A stretch of DNA of 64,000 bases from Hydrogenophaga sp. SL48 (lineage in GTDB: Bacteria; Pseudomonadota; Gammaproteobacteria; Burkholderiales; Burkholderiaceae_C), in assembly GCF_021729865.1 (NCBI RefSeq), contig NZ_CP063400.1:2604001-2668000 (forward strand), written 5' to 3'. Positions 33,861 to 42,937 of the stretch are shown here, piece after piece (position 1 is the first letter of the stretch; every line of letters starts with the position of its first letter). The translations under genes were made by a program, and so were the position numbers. The notes under the pieces were generated by a model, which was not told where the DNA came from, did no database searches, and was given only the letters and a program-made list of their open reading frames with translations.

Positions 33861-35279
33861 ATGCAAAGACGTCAATTTTTCTCTGGCGCCGCGCTCGGTG
33901 CCGTGGCCGCCGCCGGTGTGAGCCGCGTGGCGCTCGCCGCGCTGCCCGAAGCGGTGCAACAGACCTCGGCCGACACCGCCGCGCCCTGGACACCGCCCGG
34001 CGTCACCGGCGCGGGTCGGCCGTACAACCCGGTGGTCACGCTCAACGGCTGGACCCTGCCCTGGCGCATGGTCAACGGCGTGAAAGAGTTCCACCTGGTG
34101 GCCGAACCCGTGGTGCGCGAAGTGGCGCCCGGTTTTCTGGTCAACATGTGGGGCTACAACGGCCAGAGCCCGGGCCCGACCATCGAGGTGGTGGAAGGCG
34201 ACCGGGTCCGCATCCATGTGACCAACCGCCTGCCCGAGCACACCACCATCCACTGGCATGGGCAGCGCCTGCCCAACGGCATGGACGGTGTCGGCGGGCT
34301 GAACCAGCCGCAGATCCCGGTGGGCAAGACCTTCGTCTACGAGTTCGTGGCCAGGCGCCCCGGCACCTTCATGTACCACCCGCACGCGGACGAAATGACG
34401 CAGATGGCCATGGGCATGATGGGCTTCTGGGTCACGCACCCCAGGATCGACGGAAAAGCGAAACACCCGCTGATCGAGGACGTGCAGCGCGACTATTGCT
34501 TCCTGCTCAACGCCTTCGACGTCGAGCCCGGCAGCATGACACCGCAGGTCAACACCATGCTGGAGCAGAACATCTGGGCCTGGAACAGCCGCGTCTTCCC
34601 CGGCATCAGCCCGCTGGTGGCCAAGCTGGGTGAGCGGGTGCGGGTGCGCATCGGCAACCTGACCATGACCAACCACCCGATCCACATCCACGGCATCGAG
34701 TTCGAGGTCACGGGCACCGACGGCGGCCCGGTCCCGAAGACCGCGCGCTGGCCCGAGGTGACGACCGACGTGGCCGTGGGCCAGATGCGGCAGATCGAGT
34801 TCATCGCCGACGAACCGGGCGACTGGGCCATGCACTGCCACAAGAGCCACCACACCATGGGCGCCATGGGCCACGGCGTGCCGACCATGATCGGTGTGGA
34901 CCACAGCGGCCTGGTGAAGCGCCTGCAGAAAACGGCGCCCGACTACATGGTCATGGGCGAGCGCGGCATGGCCGACATGGGCGAGATGCAGATGGAGCTG
35001 CCCGCCAACACCTTCCCCATGATGACCGGCACCGGCCCCCACGGGGCCATCGAGATGGGCGGCATGTTCACCACCCTCAAGGTGCGCGCCGACCAGAAGG
35101 CTGGCGATTACAGCGATCCGGGCTGGTACACCCTGCCACCCGGCACGCAGGCGCGCGAGGTGGCCACCCCCACCACGCGGGCGGTCCAGCCACCCGCCAC
35201 CACGCCGCAGCCCGCCGCCGCAGCGCCGACCCGCGCCACCGTGCGCAAGCCCCAGGGCAGTGGCGGCCATGCACATTGA
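33861..35279 (+). CDS. Multicopper oxidase (copper-resistance type)
   Basis: A 472-residue periplasmic enzyme that oxidises Cu(I) or an organic substrate with O2. It has a twin-arginine signal (QRRQFFSGAALGAVAAAGV) and the four copper-ligand motifs: HWHG near residue 130, HPHAD near residue 175, HPIHIHG near residue 275, and HCHKSHHTMG near residue 325. The C-terminal 60 residues are Met-rich, then Pro/Ala-rich. It resembles the CopA branch but is shorter than 600-residue CopA. The following cupredoxin gene starts near its stop. Confidence 0.93.
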   Translation: MQRRQFFSGAALGAVAAAGVSRVALAALPEAVQQTSADTAAPWTPPGVTGAGRPYNPVVTLNGWTLPWRMVNGVKEFHLVAEPVVREVAPGFLVNMWGYNGQSPGPTIEVVEGDRVRIHVTNRLPEHTTIHWHGQRLPNGMDGVGGLNQPQIPVGKTFVYEFVARRPGTFMYHPHADEMTQMAMGMMGFWVTHPRIDGKAKHPLIEDVQRDYCFLLNAFDVEPGSMTPQVNTMLEQNIWAWNSRVFPGISPLVAKLGERVRVRIGNLTMTNHPIHIHGIEFEVTGTDGGPVPKTARWPEVTTDVAVGQMRQIEFIADEPGDWAMHCHKSHHTMGAMGHGVPTMIGVDHSGLVKRLQKTAPDYMVMGERGMADMGEMQMELPANTFPMMTGTGPHGAIEMGGMFTTLKVRADQKAGDYSDPGWYTLPPGTQAREVATPTTRAVQPPATTPQPAAAAPTRATVRKPQGSGGHAH

Positions 35280-35310
35280 CACCCAGACCCACCGACACGG
35301 ACCCACACCG

Positions 35311-35838
35311 ATGACACACACCCCCACCTCCCGCCGCCGTTTCCAGCAATGGCTCGCCATCGCCCCCCTGGCCGCCTGGCTGGCGCACCGCCCGGCCAGC
35401 GCCCACGGTGAGAAACACGAGCGTGGCGCTGCCGCTGCGCCGGTCGTGAAGGAGCAGAAGCCCTGGGGCATCGCCGCCGAACCGACGGAAGCGAAACGGA
35501 CCATTCAGATCCGCATGAGCGACAACATGCGCTTCACCCCGAGCCACCTCGATGTCACCGAGGGCGAGACCCTGCGCCTGCGCGCGGCCAACCGCGGCAA
35601 GGTGCTGCACGAGATCGTGATCGGCACGCCCGAAGAACTGCAGGCGCACGCCGAGATGATGAAGAAGCACCCCGGCATGGAGCACGACGAGCCCTACATG
35701 GCCCACGTGGCGGCCGGGAAACGCGGCGACATCACCTGGACCTTCAACCGGGCCGGCGACTTCGAGTTCGCCTGCCTGATTCCCGGCCACTACGAGATGG
35801 GCATGCGCGGCACCATCCGCGTCAAGCCCCGCGCCTGA
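35311..35838 (+). CDS. Exported cupredoxin-domain protein
   Basis: A 175-residue type 1-copper (plastocyanin-like) protein with a twin-arginine-like signal (SRRRFQQWLAIAPLAAWLAH). The beta-sandwich runs from about residue 65 to the end. Copper ligand candidates are His near residue 108 (KVLHEIVIG) and the C-terminal cluster C-L-I-P-G-H-Y-E-M near residue 158. Alternative starts overlap the oxidase (35260 GTG, 35269 ATG); 35311 best fits the signal. It may exchange copper or electrons with the oxidase upstream. Confidence 0.9.
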   Translation: MTHTPTSRRRFQQWLAIAPLAAWLAHRPASAHGEKHERGAAAAPVVKEQKPWGIAAEPTEAKRTIQIRMSDNMRFTPSHLDVTEGETLRLRAANRGKVLHEIVIGTPEELQAHAEMMKKHPGMEHDEPYMAHVAAGKRGDITWTFNRAGDFEFACLIPGHYEMGMRGTIRVKPRA

Positions 35839-35866
35839 CCCATTCCATTTTTTTCAGGAGCACACC

Positions 35867-36343
35867 ATGCAACGACGTTCCCTTATCCTCTCCGCCCCGG
35901 CCTTGCTGGCCGCCACCGCTTTGCCCGCCTGGGCCGCGACGCCATCGGCCAAAGACCTGCCGGTGCTGCAGGTCTGGAAAGACCCCAACTGCGGCTGCTG
36001 CAAGGACTGGATCAGCTACCTGCAGCGCGACGGCTTCCAGGTGCAGGTCTTCGAGACCGGCAACACCGCGGTGCGCAAGCGCCTGGGCCTGCCCGACCAG
36101 TTCGGCTCCTGCCACACGGCGTTGATCGGGGGCTACGTGGTCGAAGGCCATGTGAACGCGCGCGAGATCCGCCGCCTGCTGACCGAAAAACCCAAGGCCA
36201 TCGGCATCGCGGTGCCCGGCATGCCGGTGGGCAGCCCGGGCATGGACGGCCCCGAATACGGCGGCCGCAAAGACCCCTACGACGTGGTGCTGGTGCTGCC
36301 CAACGGCAGCGCCCGCGTCTACCAGTCCTATTTCCGCAGCTGA
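35867..36343 (+). CDS. DUF411 metal-binding protein
   Basis: A 158-residue exported protein (signal ending ALPAWA) of the DUF411 family, common in copper clusters. The metal-binding motif NCGCCKDW is near residue 44, and a second Cys in GSCHTALIGGYVVEGHV near residue 85 follows. Function is not established but copper or other soft metal binding is the usual suggestion. It starts 29 bases after the cupredoxin gene with CAGGAGCACACC upstream. The CusF-like gene follows at 30 bases. Confidence 0.9.
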   Translation: MQRRSLILSAPALLAATALPAWAATPSAKDLPVLQVWKDPNCGCCKDWISYLQRDGFQVQVFETGNTAVRKRLGLPDQFGSCHTALIGGYVVEGHVNAREIRRLLTEKPKAIGIAVPGMPVGSPGMDGPEYGGRKDPYDVVLVLPNGSARVYQSYFRS

Positions 36344-36372
36344 TGGCCGCCCCATCTTCAGGAGAACACCCC

Positions 36373-36726
36373 ATGCCGAAGACCCTTGTCATCGCCCTCG
36401 CGCTGCTGTCCCCCGCCCTGCCCAGCCTGGCGCAGAACCACGACCACCACGCGGCGCAGGCCGTCACCACACCGGCAACCACCGCGACCCCGGCCAGCGG
36501 CCTGCCCATGGTGGACGCCGAAGTGCGCCGCGTGGACGTGGGCGCGGGCAAGGTGACGTTGAAACACGGCGACATCCCCAACCTGGAGATGCCCCCCATG
36601 ACCATGGTGTTCCAGGTGCGCGACCCGTCGCAGCTGGGCCCGCTCAAGGCCGGCGACAAGGTGCGGGTCACGGTCGACAAGGTCAATGGCGCCTACACCG
36701 TGATCGACCTGCAGCCCGCGCCCTGA
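36373..36726 (+). CDS. CusF-like periplasmic copper-binding protein
   Basis: A 117-residue protein with a signal peptide (about 20 residues) and a CusF-type OB-fold. The copper-binding Met motif is seen as MPPMTMVFQVRD near residue 76, with His in KVTLKHGDIPNLEMPPM preceding it. CusF shuttles Cu(I) or Ag(I) in the periplasm, normally to CusCBA, which is absent here. A His-rich NHDHH follows the signal. The start at 36373 has TCAGGAGAACACCCC upstream. It is the last gene of the copper operon. Confidence 0.92.
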   Translation: MPKTLVIALALLSPALPSLAQNHDHHAAQAVTTPATTATPASGLPMVDAEVRRVDVGAGKVTLKHGDIPNLEMPPMTMVFQVRDPSQLGPLKAGDKVRVTVDKVNGAYTVIDLQPAP

Positions 36727-36889
36727 GCCGGAACAGCGGGTGATTTCAGGGGCAGCTCTGGCGTTTGGGTGTTCGATACCGCACATAGACTGGCTGCCCC
36801 CTCCGAACGGTCTCATTTTGAGACAGACGGACTCAAGTTCATGGTCGGTGGGACGAAAGTTGAATACCAACGCCACCGAATCACACGCC

Positions 36890-38449
36890 ATGCGCACCAA
36901 CCTGCCTGTCACCCACAAAGAGTTCCCCATTCCAGGCGGGGTCACCCTGGTTTCCACCACCGACCTGCAAAGCCGCATCACCTACTGCAACCCGGCCTTC
37001 ATCGCCGTCAGCGGCTACTCGCGTGAGGAACTGATCGGTCAGCCGCACAACCTGGTGCGCCATCCCGACATGCCGGCTGAGGCCTTTCGCGACATGTGGG
37101 CCACGCTGCAAAGCGGCTCGCCTTGGTCGGCCCTGGTGAAGAACCGGCGCAAGAACGGCGACCACTACTGGGTCATGGCCAACGCCACGCCGGTGGTGCA
37201 AAACGGCCAGCCGGTGGGCTACATGTCGGTGCGCACCCAACCCACGCGCGAACAGATCGAACAGGCCGAGACGCTCTACGCCCGCATGCGAGCGGAGGCC
37301 GAGTCCGGCCAGACCACGATCGGCCTGCGCGGTGGCCAGCTGGTGCGCCGTGGCCTGCGGGGTCGGCTGCAGCGCTGGATGCGCCCGACCCTGGGCAAAA
37401 AGCTGGGGGCCATGACCGTGGGTCTGGCCTTCGGCGTGCAGCTCATGGAAAGCGCCACCGAAGGGCTGCCCGAGGTGTGGCACACGGTGGCCTATGGGGT
37501 CACCGCTGTGGTGGCGCTGGCCATGGCGGCCTTCATGCGCCGCATGATGGTGGGGCCGCTGGAACAGGCCGTCACCTTCGCCAACTTCATGGCCGCAGGC
37601 GATCTCTCCGCCCGCCTGTCCAGCCAGGCCGGTGGCGAATTCGGCGACCTCTCGCGTGCGCTCAACCAGCTCAATGTCAACCTGCAGGCCGTGGTGTCCG
37701 ACGTGCGCCACGAAGTCGAAGGCGTGCAGGTCGCGTCCAATGAAATCGCCAGTGGCAACCAGGACCTGTCGGCCCGCACGGAGTCCCAGGCCAGCAGCCT
37801 GCAGGAAACGGCAGCCTCGATGGATCAGCTCACCAGCACGGTGGAACAGAGCGCCCAGTCGGCACGCGAGGCCGGGGTGCTGGCCAGCCGTGCCGCCAGC
37901 GTGGCGGGTGAGGGCAACGAGGCCATGGTCCACGTGATCGACACCATGGAGCAGATCAGCCGCTCGTCGAGCCGCATCAGCGAGATCATCCAGGTGATCG
38001 AAGGCATTTCCTTCCAGACCAACATCCTCGCCCTCAATGCGGCGGTGGAGGCCGCTCGCGCGGGCGAACAGGGCCGGGGCTTTGCCGTGGTGGCCGCCGA
38101 GGTGCGCAGCCTGGCCCAGCGCACCTCGACCGCCGCCAAAGAAATCAAGGTGCTGATCGACGAATCGGCTGGCCAGGTGTCGCAGGGTGGCCAACTGGTG
38201 CACAACGCCGGCAAGACCATGGGCAATGTGGTCACTGCGGTGCAGCAGGTCAACGGCCTGATCGCCGGGATCACGGGCGCATCGCAGGAACAGTCCCTGG
38301 GGCTGTCGCAGATCAACCAGGCCGTGGGCCAGCTCGACTCGGTGACGCAGCAGAACTCGGCCATGGTCGAAGAGCTCGCGGCCGCCGCCAGTTCGCTGCA
38401 GGCCCAGGCCAAGGTGATGAAGGAATCGGTGCAGATCTTCCGCATGTGA
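36890..38449 (+). CDS. Aer-like chemoreceptor (PAS plus MCP signalling domain)
   Basis: A 519-residue methyl-accepting protein. The PAS domain spans about residues 12-130 (STTDLQSRITYCNPAFIAVSGYSREELIGQPHNLVRHPDMP, DHYWVMANATPV), the pattern of Aer-type redox sensing. Two membrane helices follow (about 180-225), then a HAMP-like part and the conserved signalling hairpin EIIQVIEGISFQTNILALNAAVEAARAGEQGRGFAVVAAEVRSLAQR near residue 385. It ends in VQIFRM without a CheB/CheR tether. No che genes are close. Redox or aerotaxis sensing is by family; the FAD site was not tested. Confidence 0.92.
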   Translation: MRTNLPVTHKEFPIPGGVTLVSTTDLQSRITYCNPAFIAVSGYSREELIGQPHNLVRHPDMPAEAFRDMWATLQSGSPWSALVKNRRKNGDHYWVMANATPVVQNGQPVGYMSVRTQPTREQIEQAETLYARMRAEAESGQTTIGLRGGQLVRRGLRGRLQRWMRPTLGKKLGAMTVGLAFGVQLMESATEGLPEVWHTVAYGVTAVVALAMAAFMRRMMVGPLEQAVTFANFMAAGDLSARLSSQAGGEFGDLSRALNQLNVNLQAVVSDVRHEVEGVQVASNEIASGNQDLSARTESQASSLQETAASMDQLTSTVEQSAQSAREAGVLASRAASVAGEGNEAMVHVIDTMEQISRSSSRISEIIQVIEGISFQTNILALNAAVEAARAGEQGRGFAVVAAEVRSLAQRTSTAAKEIKVLIDESAGQVSQGGQLVHNAGKTMGNVVTAVQQVNGLIAGITGASQEQSLGLSQINQAVGQLDSVTQQNSAMVEELAAAASSLQAQAKVMKESVQIFRM

Positions 38450-38457
38450 GGTAACAA

Positions 38458-38740
38458 GCCCCCACGCTCCGCCGCTGCGCGGGTCGCTGCCCCCCGAGGG
38501 GGCTGGGCCTGCCTTGGGACGGCCCGGCGGCTGGCCCGCTGCCCCCACACTCCGCCGCTGCGCGGGTCGCTGCCCCCCGAGGGGGCTGGGCCTGCCTTGG
38601 GACGGCCCGGCGGCTGGCCCGCAGCCCCCACACTCCGCCGCTGCGCGGGTCGCTGCCCCCCGAGGGGGCTGGGCCTGCCTTGGGGCGGCCCGGCGGCTGG
38701 CCCGCAGCCCCCACACTCCGCCGCTGCGCGGGTCGCTGCC
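38458..38740 (+). repeat. Tandem array of 83-base hairpin element, copies 7a-7d
   Basis: An exact-period tandem repeat with units starting at 38458, 38541, 38624 and 38707; three are complete and the fourth is cut after 34 bases. Unit differences are single bases. Each unit is one copy of the 3'-sense hairpin element, holding CCGCCGCTGCGCGG, CCCCCCGAGGGGG and GGGCC..GGCCC. It begins nine bases after the chemoreceptor stop. The last 36 bases before the TAXI gene are unique sequence. Confidence 0.9.
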
Positions 38741-38776
38741 GCCTTGCAGCTGACAGACGCATGCTAAGGTAGCGGG

Positions 38777-40111
38777 ATGCCCAGCAACATCCGCTACACC
38801 CTGCTGTCGTTGCGCGACCTGGCCGCGTCCGTCGGGCCGTTCGCGCTGCTCACGGTGCTGCTGCTCGCGCTCACCTACTGGTGGCTCGACCCCAACCCGC
38901 CGAAGCGTGTCGTGCTCGCCACCGGCCCGGCCCAGAGCGCCTACGACGAGTTCGGCAAACGCTACGCCGACGCCCTCAAGCGCTACGGCATCACCGTGGA
39001 ATTGCTGCCCTCCCAGGGCTCGTCGGCCAACCTCGAATTGCTGCGCACCGGCCAGGCCGATCTGGGTTTCGTGCAAGGCGGCAGCGCCGACATCGGTTAC
39101 GACGACGAGGAGTCGATCTCCTCGCTCGGCAGCCTGTTCGTGGAGCCGCTGTGGCTGTTTTACCGCGAAGACTCCGCCGTTCGCCTGCGTCAGCAACCCA
39201 CCATCCAGTCGCTCGGGGACCTGGTGGGCTGGCGCGTCAACGTCGGCACGGCCGGCAGCGGCGTGCCGCGCCTGTTCACCACCCTGCTCGACGTGAACCG
39301 CATCGACCGGCACCAGCTCCAGCTCAGCGAGCTGGAGCAGACGCCGGCCACGGTGGCGTTCCTCAACGGCGAGGTCGACGCCGTGGTCTTCGCCTCGGCG
39401 CCCGAATCGCTGATGGTGCAGATGCTGCTGCAGTCGCCGGGCATCCACCTGCTGAACTTCGCGCAGAGCGAGGCCTATTCGCGGCGCTTCGGCTACCTCA
39501 CGCCCGTGGTCATGCCCCAGGGCGTGGTGGACCTGTCGAAGAACATTCCTGAGCGCGACATGCACCTCGTGGCCTCGACCACCGGCCTGCTCGCCGGTGC
39601 CAAGACCCACCCGGCGATCCTCCAGCTCTTTGCCCAGACCGCCACCGGCCTGCACGGCGGCGCCAGCTGGTTCAGCCGGGCGCGCGAATACCCGAACCTG
39701 GAACACAGCGAGGTACCGATCTCGCCCGAGGCGGTGCGCGCCATCAAGAACGGCCCGCCCTTCCTGCAGCGCTACCTGCCCTTCTGGCTGGCGAACCTGG
39801 TCGAGCGCATGTGGCTGGCCATGGGCTTGATCCTCGCGCTGGCGCTGCCCCTCTCGCGCATCGTGCCGCCGCTCTACACCTTCCGCATCCGCTCGCGCGT
39901 GTTCCGCTGGTACGCCGAACTGCGCAGCATCGAGCAGCGCCACCTGGACCACCAGGACGAACCCACCCCGGTCGACGACCTGCTGGAACAGCTCGACCGG
40001 CTGGAGGAGAAGGTGGAACAGGTCGTGGTGCCGCTGTCGCACACCGACGAGCTGTACGCCCTGCGCAGCAACATCGGACTGGTGCGCAAGAAGCTGCTGA
40101 AAAAAGACTGA
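38777..40111 (+). CDS. Membrane-anchored TAXI-family solute receptor
   Basis: A 444-residue protein. Residue 20-37 is an uncleaved membrane segment, followed by a TAXI-type periplasmic receptor (RVVLATGPAQSAYDEFGKRYADALKR, NLELLRTGQADLGFVQGGSAD, VNVGTAGSGVPRLFTTLLD). A second helix near residue 340 and a cytoplasmic tail rich in charged residues, with a coiled-coil segment (LLEQLDRLEEKVEQ), follow. A normal TRAP receptor is a free 320-residue protein, so this is an anchored variant with an intracellular tail. It has no TRAP permease neighbour. It may sense rather than transport. Confidence 0.85.
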   Translation: MPSNIRYTLLSLRDLAASVGPFALLTVLLLALTYWWLDPNPPKRVVLATGPAQSAYDEFGKRYADALKRYGITVELLPSQGSSANLELLRTGQADLGFVQGGSADIGYDDEESISSLGSLFVEPLWLFYREDSAVRLRQQPTIQSLGDLVGWRVNVGTAGSGVPRLFTTLLDVNRIDRHQLQLSELEQTPATVAFLNGEVDAVVFASAPESLMVQMLLQSPGIHLLNFAQSEAYSRRFGYLTPVVMPQGVVDLSKNIPERDMHLVASTTGLLAGAKTHPAILQLFAQTATGLHGGASWFSRAREYPNLEHSEVPISPEAVRAIKNGPPFLQRYLPFWLANLVERMWLAMGLILALALPLSRIVPPLYTFRIRSRVFRWYAELRSIEQRHLDHQDEPTPVDDLLEQLDRLEEKVEQVVVPLSHTDELYALRSNIGLVRKKLLKKD

Positions 40112-40155
40112 GTGCACGGCCCCGTGCGAACGGCGGGCACCCGGCGCAAGGGCGC

Positions 40156-42243
40156 CTACGGTTGCCGGGCGCTGTTGATCCAGGCCTGACGCGCCACGGC
40201 GTCCAGCGCGTCATCGACCATGCCGTGGTTGGCCACCACCCGCAGCCGGTCCTGGGCCAGCAGGCGTTCCACGCCCCGCTTCGTCATGGACAGGGAGCGC
40301 CCGTCCGATCCGGTGAACAGGAACATGGTCCCGTGGGGACTGGCCCAGGTGACCTGACAGCGCAGCGCGCGGCCCTCGTACCAGACATCGACCCAGGCGC
40401 CCACGGGCAAGACCTGGCCCCGCTCATCGGCCATCTCCTCTTTGGAGTCGGGCCAGTCTCGCGGCATGATCTCGGTGTCCACGAAAGCGGGCTGCGTGTC
40501 CATCAGCGCGTCTTCCATGAAGCCGGTATCGCGCGCTTCGACCGGATGCATCCAGGGCTCGTCGGGCTCCAGTTCGAACTGATGGCTGGGTGGCGAGTCC
40601 TCGACGGGCTCATCCCGCTGGGTCTTGTAGGCCGCCTCGTGCAGGCCCATCAGGGCTGCAAAAAACCCCTCGCTCTGCGCGCGCGGGTAGTCGATGGCGT
40701 CCAGCCCCTCGCGCAAGGTGCGCAACAGGCCGGGAATGATCTTGATCAGGCGGGGGCGGTTGCGACTGGCCTGCGCCAGCTGGGAAGACCACAACAGGTC
40801 GGGCACGATGTCGGTGTAGCGCTCCGCAGACGCCAACGACACGGCCGCCACCGACTTTTCGGCCGCGTCCATGCGCGCCTGAGCCACCACCTGCGACCAG
40901 GGGCCTGTCAGGAAACGCCGCACCACACCCGGTGCACGCTCGAAATCGTTGCGCGCCCGGAACTCGGTCGCCACCCGTTCGGCCAGCAGGTTGCGCTGCT
41001 CCACACGCATCAGGGTCTGCACGGCCAGCCCGCGGGCCTGCGCCTGCCTGGGCGCCAGGGCCTCGGCCCGCGAGCGCGTCAGCCGCTCCAGCAAGCCGGG
41101 AAAACGGTCCGGCAGATCGGCCCCCGAGGTCTGCAGCGCTCGCACGATGTCATGCACCTCTTTGGCGAACGGCGTGTACCCCGAGTCCTGCTCGCTGGTG
41201 AACGCCAGACCGCGCTCGGCAATGGCGTCGAGCAGGCGGCGCGCGGGATTGTGCCGGTCGGCAAAAAAGCGGGGATCGCTGCGCGCCAGCTGCAACAGCG
41301 CCGGCTTCATGCCCTGCAGCATGTCCCGCAGGGGGGCCAGCAGACGTTCATCGGTGGTCAGGCGGCGCAGCATCAGCGTGACCACCTCGGCCGCCAGGGT
41401 ACGCACCATGGCGTTGCCCGAACCCGAGGCGCCCTGATCGCTGGGGCCGCTGCCGGACTGGTCGAGGTTTCCCACCAGCAACTGGTGCAGGTGGTCCAGG
41501 GTGAGCAGCGCATCGGGACCACGCACCGCTTCGGTCGAATCCGATTCACGGCGGGCGCTGCCCTCCGGACCCGCTGGTCCCGGTGTCCGGCCTCGAGGCG
41601 TCTGGATGACGGTGTACCCCGCAGGCACGATGCCCCAGCTGTCGAGCAGCGAGCTCAGGCGCACGTACATGTCCCGCAGCTCCTCACCAAAGGCCACGGC
41701 GCCGGTCTGCAACCAGCGCGAACGCACCGCCGGATCCACATGCAAGCCGTTGAGTGCGCGCATCAGGGCCATCACCACGACCTCGGAGCGCAACGGATTG
41801 GCCTCGGTGCGCACCCGCTGCAGGCCACGGGCTCGGCTCATGCGTGCGTTGAGGGTGTTCAGCGCCTCGTCGACCGACATCTTGATCACCTGCTGCACGC
41901 GGGCGATTTCCACCGTTTCCTGCACCTGCTCATCGCCCATGAGCTCCAGTTCGTCGAAGCTCAGCGACTTCAGGCTGCGTGCCTTGCTCGCGGTCGACGG
42001 CAAGGCGCCTTCCACCGACTCGGCGAAAGCCTCGAGAAAGCGCGCAGCGATCAGCTCGCGGTGGCTCTCCAGCGTGGTCCGGGCCTGACCCAGGGACTGT
42101 TTTTCCTGCGGGCGGCTTGCGGCACTTTCGCGTTGTTGCAGTGCTTCCTGCAGCTTGGTGAGCCAGCGAGGAATCCACTCGCGCGTTTGCACAAGGGCTT
42201 CTTTCAGGCAGGCATCAAAGGACTCGTTCGGGCTGGCGTCCAT
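40156..42243 (-). CDS. DUF1631-family protein, copy 1
   Basis: A 695-residue cytoplasmic protein of the DUF1631 family, unknown function, restricted mostly to Beta- and Gammaproteobacteria. It is alpha-helical for most of its length, with blocks GNAMVRTLAAEVVTLMLRRLTTDERLLAPLRDMLQGMKPALLQLARSDPRFFADRHNPARRLLDAIAERG, and has a C-terminal beta-rich domain (about residues 610-690) with LPVGAWVDVWYEGRALRCQVTW, SPHGTMFLF, and SMTKRGVERLL. The end domain resembles a PilZ-like barrel but lacks a clear RxxxR motif. A related gene lies at 45308-47497. Confidence 0.85.
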   Translation of the reverse strand: MDASPNESFDACLKEALVQTREWIPRWLTKLQEALQQRESAASRPQEKQSLGQARTTLESHRELIAARFLEAFAESVEGALPSTASKARSLKSLSFDELELMGDEQVQETVEIARVQQVIKMSVDEALNTLNARMSRARGLQRVRTEANPLRSEVVVMALMRALNGLHVDPAVRSRWLQTGAVAFGEELRDMYVRLSSLLDSWGIVPAGYTVIQTPRGRTPGPAGPEGSARRESDSTEAVRGPDALLTLDHLHQLLVGNLDQSGSGPSDQGASGSGNAMVRTLAAEVVTLMLRRLTTDERLLAPLRDMLQGMKPALLQLARSDPRFFADRHNPARRLLDAIAERGLAFTSEQDSGYTPFAKEVHDIVRALQTSGADLPDRFPGLLERLTRSRAEALAPRQAQARGLAVQTLMRVEQRNLLAERVATEFRARNDFERAPGVVRRFLTGPWSQVVAQARMDAAEKSVAAVSLASAERYTDIVPDLLWSSQLAQASRNRPRLIKIIPGLLRTLREGLDAIDYPRAQSEGFFAALMGLHEAAYKTQRDEPVEDSPPSHQFELEPDEPWMHPVEARDTGFMEDALMDTQPAFVDTEIMPRDWPDSKEEMADERGQVLPVGAWVDVWYEGRALRCQVTWASPHGTMFLFTGSDGRSLSMTKRGVERLLAQDRLRVVANHGMVDDALDAVARQAWINSARQP

Positions 42244-42355
42244 GCGGCCGGGTACCTTTCATCTCCAGACATGGAGTGAGGGTTGGTGTGTCGACCATTA
42301 TCCCCGTCAAGCCCGTTGCGCGAAACCCGGATGTGCGCGCCCAACCCCGGCCAGT

Positions 42356-42907
42356 TCAGGGCTTTGCCAACAGTGCCTGCCAACCCGGGGCACCCAGGGC
42401 CCGCAAGGTCTGGATGTTGCGTTCAACGATCGCTTCGGCATCTCCCCCGTCGGACGCCACCGCCCGCTCCACGCTCTCTTCGCGCAGCAGGTGCAGCGTC
42501 GGGTACGGCGCACGGTTGGTGGCGTTGCTGATGTCGTCGGGTTCGACACCCTCGAACTGGAACAAGGGGTGGAAGCTCGCCACCTGGATGGTGCCCTCCA
42601 GCTTGTGCTCGGCCACCACGTCGTCCACCACGCCCATGAAGTCGTTGAACACGAAAAAATCCGGGAACAGCGTGGGGTGCACCAGCAGCGTGGTGTCGAT
42701 GGCTTCGGCCGGCGTGTTCACCAGCAGGTCCAGCTCGCGGTCCAGCTCGTCGAGAAAAGCATCCAGGTGTCGCGCCCGGCTCACCACGATGCGCACCTGG
42801 TTCTTCACATACACCGACCGCGCGAACGGACACAGGTTCAACCCGATCACCGCCTTCTCGATCCAGCGGCGGGTGTCGGCCAAAACGGTGTCGTCAGAGA
42901 GTTCCAT
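42356..42907 (-). CDS. DUF1415-family protein
   Basis: A 183-residue cytoplasmic protein of the DUF1415 family. The characteristic block is IEKAVIGLNLCPFARSVYVKNQVRIVVSRARHLDAFLDELDREL near residues 18-60, and TLLVHPTLFPDFFVFNDF and VASFHPLFQFEG further on. Conserved Cys and His are present, but no catalytic role is known. It is 112 bases upstream of the DUF1631 gene on the same strand and 140 bases after ettA, so the three could share transcription. Confidence 0.88.
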   Translation of the reverse strand: MELSDDTVLADTRRWIEKAVIGLNLCPFARSVYVKNQVRIVVSRARHLDAFLDELDRELDLLVNTPAEAIDTTLLVHPTLFPDFFVFNDFMGVVDDVVAEHKLEGTIQVASFHPLFQFEGVEPDDISNATNRAPYPTLHLLREESVERAVASDGGDAEAIVERNIQTLRALGAPGWQALLAKP

Positions 42908-42937
42908 GGTGCAACGAAAGAGGGTTATTCAATTCGA

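Noticed and set aside
32673..35504. Long minus-strand open frame across the TolC-like and multicopper oxidase genes
   Set aside because: Antisense to genes with copper and efflux motifs; no start signal or domain on the minus strand.
38458..38740. Possible CRISPR array at the tandem repeat
   Set aside because: The units are directly adjacent with no spacers, 83 bases long and hairpin elements; there are no cas genes.
36881..40117. A very long open frame (over 1000 codons) on the minus strand across the chemoreceptor and TAXI genes
   Set aside because: It is a GC-driven shadow of two genes that carry clear family motifs; its translation is rich in His, Arg and Gln without any recognisable domain.
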